From Turnera subulata (Eukaryota > Streptophyta > Magnoliopsida > Malpighiales > Passifloraceae): a DNA stretch of 64,000 nt. Position numbers and translations under genes: made by a program. The stretch is taken from NCBI GenBank assembly GCA_028386065.3, contig JAKUCV010005653.1, forward strand, positions 144,171 through 208,170, given 5' to 3'. The first letter of the stretch is position 1. Each line of letters begins with the position of its first letter. The notes under the pieces were generated by a model. It worked only from the letters and a program-made list of their open reading frames with translations. It made no database searches and had not been told where the DNA came from. Below, one piece after another: positions 45,271-56,375 of the stretch.

Positions 45271-46980
45271 GGATTTTTGGTTTTTTTAGGTCCCCTTATT
45301 GGCCAATTATATACCTCAACTTTTTTTTTTGCACGGTCATATACCCCGACATTTGTTGGGCAGACCAATTGTGATCCCCTGGTCGGGTACCTGCTGATGT
45401 GGCAAGCCACCCGAAATTGGCCTTCTGAGGATGTCTCAAAACGACATCGTTCCGAGTTAAAATGGCGTTGTTTTGGTGTGGGTGGACACATTAGATCCAC
45501 GTGTCTTTTTGGGCTCCACATGCTATATTTTTTTTGACGCAACCGCTTCAAAAACTGACCCGAAAGTAGTGGGACCTCGGGGTGGGATTGTTGTTCTTCA
45601 TTGCGATTGCCGTAACCTAAATTTTTTTAGTAAATATAAAAAGATAATTATGTATAGATGTCCCACTTTTTTTGGTACACAAAGAAATTATATAATACAA
45701 TAAAAGAGATAAACCTATTCCAAAAAGAAAAAAGACGATAAACCCAAATGAAAAAGATAAACCCAAAAATACACGATTATTTGGAACCCCAAAAGATAAA
45801 CCTATTCCCTGATCAGTCACCTTCTCCCCACCGTGGAACCCAAAAGAAATCCTCTGCAACTCCTTGGAACCCCAAAAGAAACCCTTTTCAACTCCTTAAA
45901 GATAGGATGTGCTCCTCCTCCATCCACGGCACCCTTAAACAACACAATAACTACTCACCACTTATATCACAGCTCTTCCTCCCTCGATTTCCTCCCTCGA
46001 CTCCTTTTTCTCCAATAACAACAATTATTGATACCAAAAGCAACTAATTTTTGAACACGAAATCCCTTCAAACCTCCCAAGAAGAAACAAAAAGTGAGAG
46101 ATGAGGAATGGATGATAATTGCATGACGGTGGACTCAAGGCCGGAGGGGAGGAGGCAAATGCAGCGGCAGTGGAGGTGGAAATGACAATGGAGAAGAGAA
46201 GGGAGCCCTTGTCCTTGAATCTGGTAATCGGCTAAGCCGGAAAAGACGTCACTGAACTTGTAGCTGCCGGCTGGAAGAAGTCGGCTTCAGTTCCATCTAG
46301 TGGTGGTGGATGGGAGAAGTTGGCTTGAGATCCAGTTGCTGGGGTGGTGCCACCGCCGCTGGTGGTGTGCCCGGTGCTGAAGGTTGAGGAGAAAGAAGAG
46401 TCCGATGTTGGATTTTTTTCCTTTTTTCTGTCCGGTGACTATTTAGGCTTTAAAGAATTTTAATTAGTTTGACATTTCTTATGATTTTATCCTTCAATCC
46501 GTTTGTTTTTTTGGAAGGTTTCTGCAAATTTTAAAGAATTTAATGTTTCTTTTTGGAGTGATGAGGAGGTTTTAAAAATTAAAATATTAATGACCTGGTT
46601 TTCTTTTCACCCTTGTGCTCCTTTAACAGGCTTTTTTCAAAAAAAATATATTTAATTGAAAATAGGAAAAAAAAAGTTTTAATTCGTTTCGGTTCCGGTT
46701 CGGTTTGGGCAGAATTTAGGATTTAAGCTAGGTGGGCCGCACTAAGCCACCTGTGTTCGGCGTGGCATGAAACGGTGACGTTTTCTCACTTAAAACGACG
46801 TCGTTTTGCTACAGTAACACGCGCAAAACCCCGGGCAGCCTCCACGTCAGCAGGTGCCTGACCAGGGGTCTACGTTTGGCCTGCCCATGCAATCTCGGGA
46901 TATATGCCTGGCCAAAAAAAAATATCGGGTGCCAAATTGGCCAAACCACCAAACATAGGGCCCAAAAAATCCAAAAACCA
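45271..46980. mobile_element. MULE-X copy 2, Mutator-like non-autonomous element (1.7 kb)
   Basis: Flanked by AAAAATTTC at 45,262-45,270 and 46,981-46,989 (9 bp). TIRs of about 180 bp share GGCCAATT, the CCCCTGGTC-GG-ACCTGCTGA block and terminal TTTTTGG runs. Sub-terminal AAAACGACGTCGTTTT is intact on the right (46,792-46,807) and degenerate on the left (45,437 on). The interior has a repeated TTGGAACCCCAAAAGA phrase and a GC-rich tract (46,130-46,400), possibly captured, with no recognisable protein. Confidence 0.8.
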
Positions 46981-46989
46981 AAAAATTTC

Positions 46990-47430
46990 CAGAAATTTAA
47001 ACTATGAACAAGGTACAAAGAACATACACTTTGCAATATAAACACACTCAAGAGAAAACTGATTGGATTATTTATTCTAATACCAATTGGACTCAGGTTT
47101 TCCAATACATTAGGCTTTGGCATGCCTGGATATAATTAATTAATTTATTTTTCCAAAACTTATTTGTAAGCTACTTTAAATTAAAGTAAAACATAATATT
47201 AAAGACATAACAATTAATGCATTAAAGACACAATATGTTGAAATACAACTTGCACACTTTCCTTATTTTCAAACAAAGTACTGATAGCAGACAACAAGAC
47301 AACAACCTTCAATACTCAAGACAACAACTGATCAACTTTAACAGTACTGATAGCATAATAATAGCCATTGTACTCTCCTGTATTAGTGTAATGCCATGAT
47401 TAGCAGTCCTGCTGGTCGCTAATACCTAAG
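46990..47430. other. intergenic AT-rich DNA
   Basis: Nothing recognised. Confidence 0.4.
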
Positions 47431-48253
47431 GCTGCATTTGGTTGCAGAACAAGATGGAACAGGACTGGACGGGACGGGACTGGACTGGACTGGACTGTGT
47501 CTTGAAAGGCTGTTTGGTATGCTAAGGACAGAAATTGTTGTCCTGTGGACTAAACTGTATAATGTCTATTTTACCCATGATACAATTTTAATGTATTATT
47601 TGTTATTTTCAATAAAATATACAAACCGACAACCTAGTGACTAAAATTATTGGATATAAAATTATGAATATTTAAATATTGAAATTTTAAAATTAACATT
47701 TTTATATGTTTAATATTTTTAAAGTAAAAATTAAAAGGTAAAATGATTGATGAGCTTTGAGGTAAGGAACACTATATTATTTTTAATATTTAATATCTGA
47801 TTATTATTAATTATTTTAATCCTAACTTAATCCTTCAAAAATGATTTCACCTCATGATGTCTAAAATGAATAGAATTGAATAATATTAATATTATATTTA
47901 ATATTTTTATTTTTATTAATATTTAGTACATTTAATATTATTAAGATAATACTTAATTTAAATTTAGTTATTATTATTAATCTTATTATTATTATTTATG
48001 AATTTAAATTTGATATAAGTAGAGGGTACTTTGGGATTATTACTAATTAGGAAGGGCTAGTATTGGAAAAAAAATCTTGTCCCGTCCTGTCCCCTCGTGT
48101 CCCTATCTCTTGGAGGGGACGACGTGTTCTATTCTCGCGTCCCTCCGTGTCCCAGCGTGTCCCATTCTTGCGTCCCGTCCAAGGCGCATCAAACACGGGA
48201 CAAACTGGCTTGTCCCGTCCCGTCCCAACGTAATCCCATGTACCAAACGCTAC
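47431..48253. mobile_element. hAT-like MITE with GGGACGGGAC sub-terminal repeats
   Basis: Ends GCTGCATTTGGTTG and ACCAAACGCTAC are imperfect inverted repeats of the hAT-MITE (GxTGxGTTTGG) kind. The left sub-terminal region has clustered GGGACGGGACTGGACTGGAC, and the right has the complementary GTCCCGTCC many times (48,078-48,232), with an AT-rich centre. The TSD is ambiguous. Confidence 0.55.
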
Positions 48254-48847
48254 TTAAGGGATTACTCTTCATCACTCTTGCCTCCTTAGGATTGAAAGTA
48301 CTATCCACCAGTCCTCGATCCTATTCTTTTGTACTGGCATCTGTATGTTGGTTGACTGTAGCAGATGCCGACAAGATCAACACAGGTGACTCAAACCGAA
48401 ACCTCCCATCCCTAAGATGCCAGTTATCACCCCAAACATGCACCTAGTGGCCATTTCCAACTGTGAATATGGCATGCTTTGTTGAAGGTTGAAGCAAGAG
48501 TTAAGTATTAACCCAAGTATAACTTGGTTGGTACCCTACATCGGCCTCCGCGAAAATATTAGAAAAATTTCAGAAAAAATGCTAGAAGTACTCCCGTATC
48601 TTGTCATCCTTGCAAAGACACGGCTTGAGAAATACGTTTTTGAGAGAAGTTTGAAAATCGTCATAATTTCACGCTAAAACTTTGAAAAAACAAAACTGGG
48701 CCTACCCGAATCTCGAAAAATTCTTAAAAAATGCTGAAAAATACTTTTTCATGTTAAAAACATGATCGTTGCAAAAGACGGTTTGGAAAATGGATAGGGA
48801 ATGAGTTTTTAACGAGAAAGTAAAATTTTCATGGCTTCAGGCCAAAA
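48254..48847. other. unclassified repeat-like DNA left of Element D
   Basis: Contains GAAAAATT(C/T)-rich phrases and CTGGGCCTACCCG. These resemble sequence right of Element D (56,376-56,480), suggesting Element D sits inside an older repeat. No ORF. Confidence 0.35.
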
Positions 48848-49184
48848 TGTAACAGCTCGGGTAAAAATTTGGTATTTTTACCGGGACTGTAAAAGTCTTT
48901 TTACAGTGAATTATCGAAAGAATTAATCTTGGGTAATTAATTCAAGGTAATCGAGCGTCGTTTTTCGAAACCGAGATTTTTCCCGCGTTTGTAATTTTTC
49001 CGTGGATTTTTCGAACCTAAGTTGGTATTTTTCAGGTCCTGAAATCCTCAAAAAAATCACACCGGAAAATAACTAAGGGGGTATGTAGTTATTTTCTGGT
49101 CCGGTCTGGACACGACCCTGCATTATTGAGCCGCCTCAATAATGCAAGGCGGCGCAGCCTTTCTCCTGTGCACCTATATGAAAC

Positions 49185-49495
49185 GAAACCAGAGGAAGAA
49201 AGCAGGAGAAGAGAAGAAGAGGAGAAGAAAAAGAAAAGGAGAGAAAAGAAGAGAGGAAAAAAAAGAGAGAAAAAGGGAAAAAAAAAGAAAGAGAAAAAGG
49301 AAAAAAGAAAAAGAAGAAAGAAAGAAAATAAAGAAAATCGGAAAAACGGAGAGGAAGAAGAAAAGAAAAAAAGAGAGGAAAAAGAAAAAAATAAAAAATA
49401 ATAATTCAGAAAATGAAAAAAAGAGAGAAGAAAATAGAAAGAAAAAGAAAAGAAAAATACAGAAAAAGAAAGAAATAAAAAAAAAAGAGTGAACA
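49185..49495 (+). repeat. 310-nt polypurine run
   Basis: Almost exclusively A and G on the plus strand, with only a few pyrimidines. Lies in the portion of the left LTR that the right LTR lacks. Confidence 0.8.
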
Positions 49496-50965
49496 GTGCC
49501 GTCACCCTCCTCTCCCGGATACTGTTCACGTGGAAGCGACCGGCGCCGCTTCTCAACTCAGCACCGCCACGAACAGGATCGCCGCGCCGTCGTGACCTCA
49601 ACTGCGCTGCCTCAGCCTGTTGCCGCCGCCTGACGCGCCTGTGGGAGGCGTTGACCCGCGAACAGACCGGGCGGATCTGCTTCTCCCGCGCTCCTGCTCA
49701 GCCGCCGCGACCAGCTTCCGGCCTCCTTCGCGTCCCCTTCATCCGCCGCACGCCTTGCCTCGCTCGCTTTCCTTCCTCGCGTTTGTCGCGCCGCCGCCGC
49801 TGCAACCCAAGGTGAGCAAACCCGCGACCCTGTTCGACCCGGACGCTTGCGAGCGAGTCGCGTCTACCTGGGTTGGGCTGTGGCTGGTGTCGGGCCAGGC
49901 TTGGGAGTGGGCCTGTGCTTCGGGCCTGCTACCTTGGTCTAGGCTGCACTATCCATGGCCGAGTCCGATTTTATTTAAAAAAAAACAATATATAGATATA
50001 TATAATTATTTATTTTCTGGTATTTAATTTTGAAAAAAAATATATATATTTACTTTGAGAAAATTATGGTCAGTTTAATTCTAGTATTTTGAGGAAAATA
50101 TAAATAAATATACTTTGATAAATAATTAAGTTATATTTTGGAAAAACTATTATTATTTGGAAAAAAATATATATACTATGGAAATAATTTCTGGAAATTT
50201 TTTTATATATATATTATTTTCTTGAAAAATTATGGTAACTGATTACCTTTTTGGAAATATGTAATTATGGTATACAAAAGTAATAGTTTTGAAAATATAT
50301 AATTACTTTGATATATATAATTGTTTGGAAAGTATTATACCTTTGCAAAATATGTATAGGTATATTTATTAATTCGTATTTATTTTCAGAAAATAATTTT
50401 GAATGAATAATTTTTCTGGAAATATGGTTTTCTAAAGATAATAATATCTGATAATTATATTTTGGCAAATAATATATTTTATGGAAATAATTTTGGGAAA
50501 AATACATATATATGACATAATTTCCAGAAAATTTTTGTTGTTTATTAATTTGGAAAAATTATATTATTTAATGAAATATTTTGATTTAATAGCTTTGGAA
50601 ATATATTTTTGTAACCTTATATACATACGAAATATTTTCGAAAAAAGGTTTAATTATAATAAAAGGAAAATTTCATGATAATATATATATATAATCGAGA
50701 TGTTTTACCGATGAGTTTAATTTATAGATTATGGCATCATAGTATACCGATTATGTGCATTTATGTGAGCATGTTGTTTTGTTGTATAGGTTTTGATATC
50801 GGGCAGTTTCCCGAGGAGCCGGCTTCGGACCGGTCATTGTCTTCAGAGTTGAGTATCGGCTAAGGTGAGGATGGATTTCCTTCGATATGTGCCTATATTA
50901 CTCGGTTGATGTGTTTGATGATTGTTGCATTGTTGATTGTTGCATTTGTTGTGGTTTGATTTGGG

Positions 50966-51330
50966 ATGTTTATCCTAGTGCCTTGATTTGATTTTGGGAT
51001 GTTTATCCCCGTGCATTGAGTTTTGGGATGTTTATCCCTGTGTCTTTTTGGTACAACGAATAATGGATTAAATAATAAAACGTGATAAGGATGTCTATCC
51101 TGGTGTTTTGGTTAGGGATGTTGATCCCTGGGATCTGGACTTTGGATAATGATGATATAATTGTCACGTGGTAAGTAGTGGTACGACTCGATGGTTTAAG
51201 ACTGTTTTGTGGTGGCCATGATCTGGGTTACTTGTGATAAGCATGTCTATGCTTGGGATGTCTATCCCGTGATTATATTTGGGATGTCTATCCCTGGGTT
51301 ACTATTTTGGGATGTCGATCCCTGGGCTCT
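50966..51330 (+). repeat. hairpin array GGGAT-GTYT-ATCCC in the left LTR
   Basis: Nine units, most spelled GGGATGTTTATCCC or GGGATGTCTATCCC. Variants keep pairing: AGGATGTCTATCCT (51,088-51,101), and AAGCATGTCTATGCTT (51,239-51,254), where two stem positions change together. Loop GTTT, GTCT, GTTG or GTCG. Linkers are not conserved in length. Confidence 0.85.
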
Positions 51331-51972
51331 GTTGGTTTTGATCTGGCACCCGAGATATGTTGATAACCAGGTCTGACCCTAGCTTATCCGTGACAGGGCC
51401 CGGAAAGATAAAATTGGAAATTGGATTTCTGTTTAAATCTTTTTGGTCTTCGACTAGTTTTGGGTCGAGTCTTTTGGATTGCCTGTGTTTGGCTGTTGTG
51501 CCTGTTTTCGACCTTGAGTAATTTATAGTGTTGCATATTGATTGTCTATCCATGGTTGGTGGGCACTTCGGACTCACCCCTCACCTGCGGGATTTTATCC
51601 TGTAGGTTGAGTTATTTGTGGTTCAGGTATGATGCATTCCAAACAGGCTGTGGCGTTATCCCTCGGACAGGACTCGGATCCATTAGTTTGCATCAGTGTC
51701 GCATACAGTGTCTTTGTGAGTTTTAAAAGTCTTCCTCTGTGCTGATTATTATTATTGTTGGGCCTTGGGCCGGTTGTGATGTTATTGATGTTCCCGAGTT
51801 TGGATGACGGTTTTTATGTTGGGCCGAAGGGTCGGATTTCTGATGTTTATATTTTGGGCTGTTAAGCCAGAGTTTCTGTTGTATACACTGTACGCTGCAC
51901 TTTGTTTGGTCGAGTCGTTATAGTTCCGGCACGTGTTTACTATGTATGGTAAAAACGGGTCGGGGCGTCGCA

Positions 51973-51990
51973 TTTTTGGTAGCGGAGCGG
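51973..51990 (+). other. Element D primer binding site
   Basis: TTTTTGGTAGCGGAGCGG directly follows the LTR. The TGGTAGCGGAGC part resembles the methionine-tRNA PBS. Confidence 0.5.
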
Positions 51991-52226
51991 GCGGTAGGTC
52001 CTTGGGTGATTGTATTGCTTATCTGCTGTGCATAGCTTGCTCCATATGTTTATTATTTTGCATTTATGTGATTTAGTTAGTACATGATGGATCCAGTCGA
52101 GGGACGCCAGCTTGCCGCAGAACATTCACATAAGAGGTAATTGATGCCATAAATATGCAGAGACATAAATATTATTAATATTGCTAATATTAATATTACA
52201 TTGATATTATTATATAAAAAAAACAT

Positions 52227-52909
52227 TCATCTTCTTGGTACAACATTGACCCTGAAGCTATTAGGGTCATTGTTAATGTTGACCCTGATGCTGTCGTTCC
52301 ATGAGAACCACATGTCGCCCGTGTTGTTCTGGCCAGGAAGCTCGAACCGGTTTGTTGGAGGGAACCGGAGTGGGATGACACCGTGATCGTCTTCAGGCTG
52401 CCACTGGGTCTCCGTAAGAAGGACCATGTTGGGCTTGTACTGGTTCTTCAGGTCCCTCAGGGTACGCGAGAACTCCTGGGAACGCCTACCGATTCCTCTG
52501 CAGTTCCACACCAGTAGACGGGCCTTTGGCCAAGTTGGGGGTAACCGAGTTACTCTGGGCATGCTCTGGGCAGTCACCGAGAGCTGGTAGTAGGTGCCTT
52601 GGTCCAGGAAATGGCAAGTGGGATCTAGGTTGAATTCCTGAAGTCTTTCAGAAATGAAAAACATGACGGAATTGGCCGAGCCGTAGAAGGAGGTCCTCAA
52701 GGTGCTCTGGTCCTCTAGGAAGAACGTCTCTTCCATGGGAGTGACGAAGAACCTCGACGAGTAGAGTTCGTCGACGAAAAGTAGACGGGCATCCTACCGA
52801 GCTCGTTCGGTAGTTCCTCTGGACGCTCATTGATCAGGCTGTAGGCCAACCGGTTTCTTCTGCCTAGGGAGGCACCTTCAACAAAGAAGACAGATGATGG
52901 AGCAGGCAT
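52227..52909 (-). pseudogene. ORF-A2, frameshifted paralogue of ORF-A1
   Basis: Two frames (52,715-52,909 and 52,227-52,736) together span the length of ORF-A1. A single-base loss near 52,785-52,795 separates them. The first 40 residues are nearly identical to ORF-A1, and the endonuclease-like tail (ARLLVWNCRGIGRR, YKPNMVLLTETQW) is about 81% identical. Third positions are GC-richer than in copy 1. The frame was maintained until a recent break. Confidence 0.7.
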
Positions 52910-53028
52910 CGTGTTTTGGACGCGTTGGTGTTTTGTTTTTCTGAGTATTGTGGTTTTTTTTGTCTTAGCGTTTTGTTTGCTTTAAGATGCTTGGTGGTTT
53001 TTGTTTACCGTTGTTTTGCCTTTTATAG

Positions 53029-53037
53029 AAAAATGTT
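53029..53037 (-). promoter_or_regulatory. TATA box of ORF-A2
   Basis: Minus strand TATAAAAGG in the context TTCTATAAAAGGC, the same as at ORF-A1, 120-128 bp upstream of the ATG. Confidence 0.6.
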
Positions 53038-53082
53038 TACCTGTTTTTCAAAGAATAGACCCCACCTGTTCCCGAAAAAAAA

Positions 53083-53300
53083 AAGAAATAGAAAAGAAAA
53101 GGAGAAAAAGAAAGAAAGAAAAAAAAAGAGAAAAGAAAAGAGAGCGAAATAGTAAAGAAAAAGAAAAAAAAGGAAAAAAAAGAAAAGAAAAGAAAAGAAA
53201 AGGGAAAAAAGGGAAGAGATGGAAATGGAAAAAAAAGGGCAAAGAAAAAAAAAGAGAAAAAGAAAAAGAAAATAAAAATAAAAATAAAAATAAAAATAAA
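53083..53300 (+). repeat. polypurine run in cassette copy 2
   Basis: About 215 nt of A/G with isolated T, ending in (ATAAAA)n. Absent at the equivalent place in copy 1, so it expanded after the copies diverged. Confidence 0.8.
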
Positions 53301-54050
53301 ATATTTTTCGGGGATAGGAAAAGTAGATTCTTTTCACAAAACTCCAAACCGTTTCCATTCTTCAAGGTGTTGCTTTTTGAAAATTTTGCCGTTGCCTCAT
53401 TTATTGCTTTATCACTTTATACGTTTTTCGGGCTACAAGCGCAAGTATTTTTCAGCTCTTCTCTATCTCACAATTTTCTATCGCCCTGGCTACCTTGGCG
53501 TTTCTTTTTATGGTTTTTCTATATTTTCTACATCTTTTATCACATGAATGCGTGACCGTTGTGGCTAGATTGATGGGACCATACCTCGAGTGGAGTGCAT
53601 GTGCGACAAGGTTGCACCTGTTTGGACATCGTGGAGGGATACGATATCTGGAAGACGTTTTTGGCTTGTGGACAAGTGGATGTCATTTCCTTCGAGGGAC
53701 ACAAGACGTTCCCGTGATCATTGCCTTGCGAGTTAACGGATATCTTTTTCACGAGGGAAACCGACGTTACCGTTAGCTGTGCATGTTACGTTTCTTGGGA
53801 TCGAGGATGTTTACGACCGATATGAGCGCTGATCATGAAAATATGTTTTTATTTTAACTTCTTTATGTTTTGGTTTTGTTAAACGAGTTTTGTTTTTAGT
53901 TTCTTTATGTTTGATTTACATCCTTGTTGTTGATTTTTGTTCTGCTTTGAGATGTTTTATTTTTCTGTTTAACATAAGACTTCGTAACATAAGAGTTTTG
54001 ATTTAAAAAGAAAGCTTATTTTATTTATTTCATAACGGTTTTACAACGGA
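53301..54050 (-). other. cassette copy 2 spacer
   Basis: Diverged homologue of 25,400-25,900 (shared CTTTTTGAAAAT and GGCTACC/ATCTTGGC phrases) with an added stretch at 53,560-54,000. No gene recognised. Confidence 0.45.
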
Positions 54051-54054
54051 GAAG

Positions 54055-54098
54055 AAGTACTCTATGGAGCTACTTGCTTCTCTAGGTCTTTTACAAGC
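54055..54098 (-). pseudogene. ORF-B2 C-terminal remnant
   Basis: The minus-strand frame ends VKDLEKQVAP and stop, matching VKELEKQMTS of ORF-B1. The rest was deleted together with the start of the right LTR. Confidence 0.55.
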
Positions 54099-56375
54099 TT
54101 CCGGCCTCCTTCGCGTCGCCTTCATCCGCCGCACGCCCTACCTCGCTCGCTTTCCTTCCTCGCGTTTGTCGCGCCGCCGCCGCTGCAACCCAAGGTGAGC
54201 AGACCCGCGACCCCGTTCGACCCGGACGCTTGCGGGCGGGTCGCGTCTACCTGGGTTGGGCTGTGGCTGGTGTCGGGCCAGGCCTGGGAGTGGGCCAGTG
54301 CTTCGGGCCTGCTACCTTCATCTGGGCTGCACTATTCATGGCCCAGTCCGGTTTTATTTAAAAAAAACAAAATATATATATATTTATTTTCTGGTATTTA
54401 ATTTTGAAAAAAATATATATATATTTACTTTGAGAAAATTATGGTCAGTTTAATTCTGGTATTTTGAGGAAAATATAAAAAAATATACTTTGATAAATAA
54501 TTAAGTTATGTTTTGGAAAAACTATTATTATTTGGAATAAAATATATATACTATGGAAAAAAATTTTGGAAATTTTATATATATATTATTTTTCCTAAAA
54601 AATTATGCTAACTGATTACCTTTTTGAAAATATGTAATTATGGTATACAAAAGTAATAGTTTTGAAAATATATAATTACTTTGATATATATAATTATTTG
54701 GAAAGTATTATACCTTTGCAAAATATATATAGGTATATTTATTAATTTGTATTTACTTTCAGAAAATAATTTTGTATGATTAATTTTTATAGAAATATAG
54801 TTTTCTAAAGATAATAATATCTGGTAATTATATTTTGGCAAGTAATATATTTTATAGAAATAGTTTTGGAAAAAATACATATATATGACATAATTTCCAG
54901 AAAAATTATGTTGTTTATTAATTTGGAAAAAGTATATTATTGAATGAAATATTTTGATTTAATAGCTTTGGAAATATATTTTTGTAACCTTATATACATA
55001 CGAAATATTTTCGAAAAAAGGTTTAATTATAATAAATGGATAATTTCATGATAATATATATAATATATATAATCGAGAAGTTTTACCGATGAGTTTAATT
55101 TACAGATTATGGCATCGTAGCATACCGATTATGTGCATTTATGTGAGCATGTTGTTTTGTTGTATAGGTTTGATATCGGGCAGTTTCCCGAGGAGCCGGC
55201 TTCAGGCCGGTCATTGTCTTCAGAGTTGAGTATCGGCTAAGGTGAGGATGGATTTCCTTCGATATGTGCCTATATTACTCGGTTGATGTGTTTGACGATT
55301 GTTGCACTATTGATTGTTACATTTGTTGTGGTTTGATTCGGGATGTTTATCCTAGTGCCTTGATTTGATTTTGGGATGCTTATCCTCGTGCATTGAGTTT
55401 TGGGATGTTTATCCCTGTGTCTTTTTGGTACAACGAATAATGGATTAAATAATAAAATGTGATAAGGATGTCGATCCTTGGTTTTGGATTGGGATGTCTA
55501 TCCTGGTGTTTTGGTTAGGGATGTTGATCCCTGGGATCTGTACTTTGGATAATGATGATATAATTGTCACGTGGTAAGTAGTGGTACGACTCGATGGTTT
55601 AAGACTGTTTTGTGGTGGCCATGATCTGGGTTACTTGTGATAAGCATGTCTATGCTTGGGATGTCTATCCCGTGATTATATTTGGGATGTCTATCCCTGG
55701 GTTACTATTTTGGGATATTGATCCCTGGGCTCTCTTGGTTTTGATCTGGCACCCGAGATATGTTGATAACCAGGTCTAACCCTAGCTTATCCATGACAGG
55801 GCCCGGAAAGATAAAATTGGAAATTGGATTTTTGTTTAAGTCTTTTTGGTCTTCGACTAGTTTTGGGTCGAGCCTTTTGGATTGGGTGTGTTTGGCTGTT
55901 GTGCCTGTTTTCGACCTTGAGTAATTTATAGTGTTGCATATTGATTGTCTATCCACGGTTGGTGGGCACTTCGGACTCACCCCTCACCTGCGGGCTTTCA
56001 TCCCGTAGGTTGAGTTATTTGTGGTTCAGGTATGATGCATTCCAGACAGGCTGCGGCGTTATCCCTAGGACAGGACTCGGATCCATTAGTCTGCATCAGT
56101 GTCGCATACAGTGTCTTTGTGAGTTTTAAAAGTCTTCCGCTGTGCTGATTATTGTTATTGTTGGGCCTTGGGCCGGTTGTGATGTTATTGATGTTCCCGA
56201 GTTTGGATGACGGTTTTTATGTTGGGCCGAAGGGTCGGATTTCTGATGTTTATATTTTGGGCTGTTGAGCCAGAGTTTCTGTTGTATACACTGTATGCTG
56301 GGCTTTGTTTGGTTGAGTCGTTACAGTTCCGGCACGTGTTTACTATGTATGGTAAATACGGGTCGGGGCGTCGCA
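54098..56375 (+). repeat. Element D right LTR, 5'-truncated
   Basis: Matches the left LTR from 49,713 on, including the AT-rich block and hairpin array (about 55,340-55,730). The array has one extra pair of units near 55,464-55,505 (AAGGATGTCGATCCTT, again paired). Ends GGGGCGTCGCA. Confidence 0.8.

Larger units (their letters stand above)
48848..51972 (+). repeat. Element D left LTR (3,125 bp)
   Basis: Mosaic layout: purine-only tract (49,185-49,495), GC-rich block (49,500-49,960), AT-rich block studded with TTTGGAAA (49,970-50,680) and hairpin array (50,966-51,330). The ORFs of 135-170 aa inside it are low-complexity and not genes. Confidence 0.8.
52120..54098 (-). mobile_element. antisense cassette, copy 2 (truncated in ORF-B)
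   Basis: Homologous to 24,501-26,000, starting at GAACATTCA. It contains a broken ORF-A, its TATA box, an enlarged spacer with a polypurine tract, and only the last few codons of ORF-B. The truncated right LTR follows, the junction lying near AAGCTTCCGG at 54,096. Confidence 0.7.
48848..56375 (+). mobile_element. Element D, LTR element with long LTRs and antisense cassette
   Basis: Left LTR 48,848-51,972 (TGTAACAGC...GGGGCGTCGCA), PBS-like TTTTTGGTAGCGGAGC, a 2.1-kb interior holding antisense cassette copy 2, then a right LTR lacking its first 0.86 kb (54,098-56,375). No gag or pol anywhere. LTR ends with CGGGTCGGGGCGTCGCA resemble Gypsy-type plant LTRs (inference). No convincing TSD: the flanks are CAAAA and TTTTG. 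A similar LTR end enters the window inverted at 63,761. Confidence 0.75.

Noticed and set aside
49089..49601. 170-aa minus ORF and the Lys/Glu-rich plus ORFs
   Set aside because: Low-complexity purine or pyrimidine tract translations (poly Phe/Ser or Lys/Glu) within an LTR.
53001..53555. 184-aa plus-strand ORF and opposing Phe-rich ORFs
   Set aside because: Same cause: the cassette polypurine tract.
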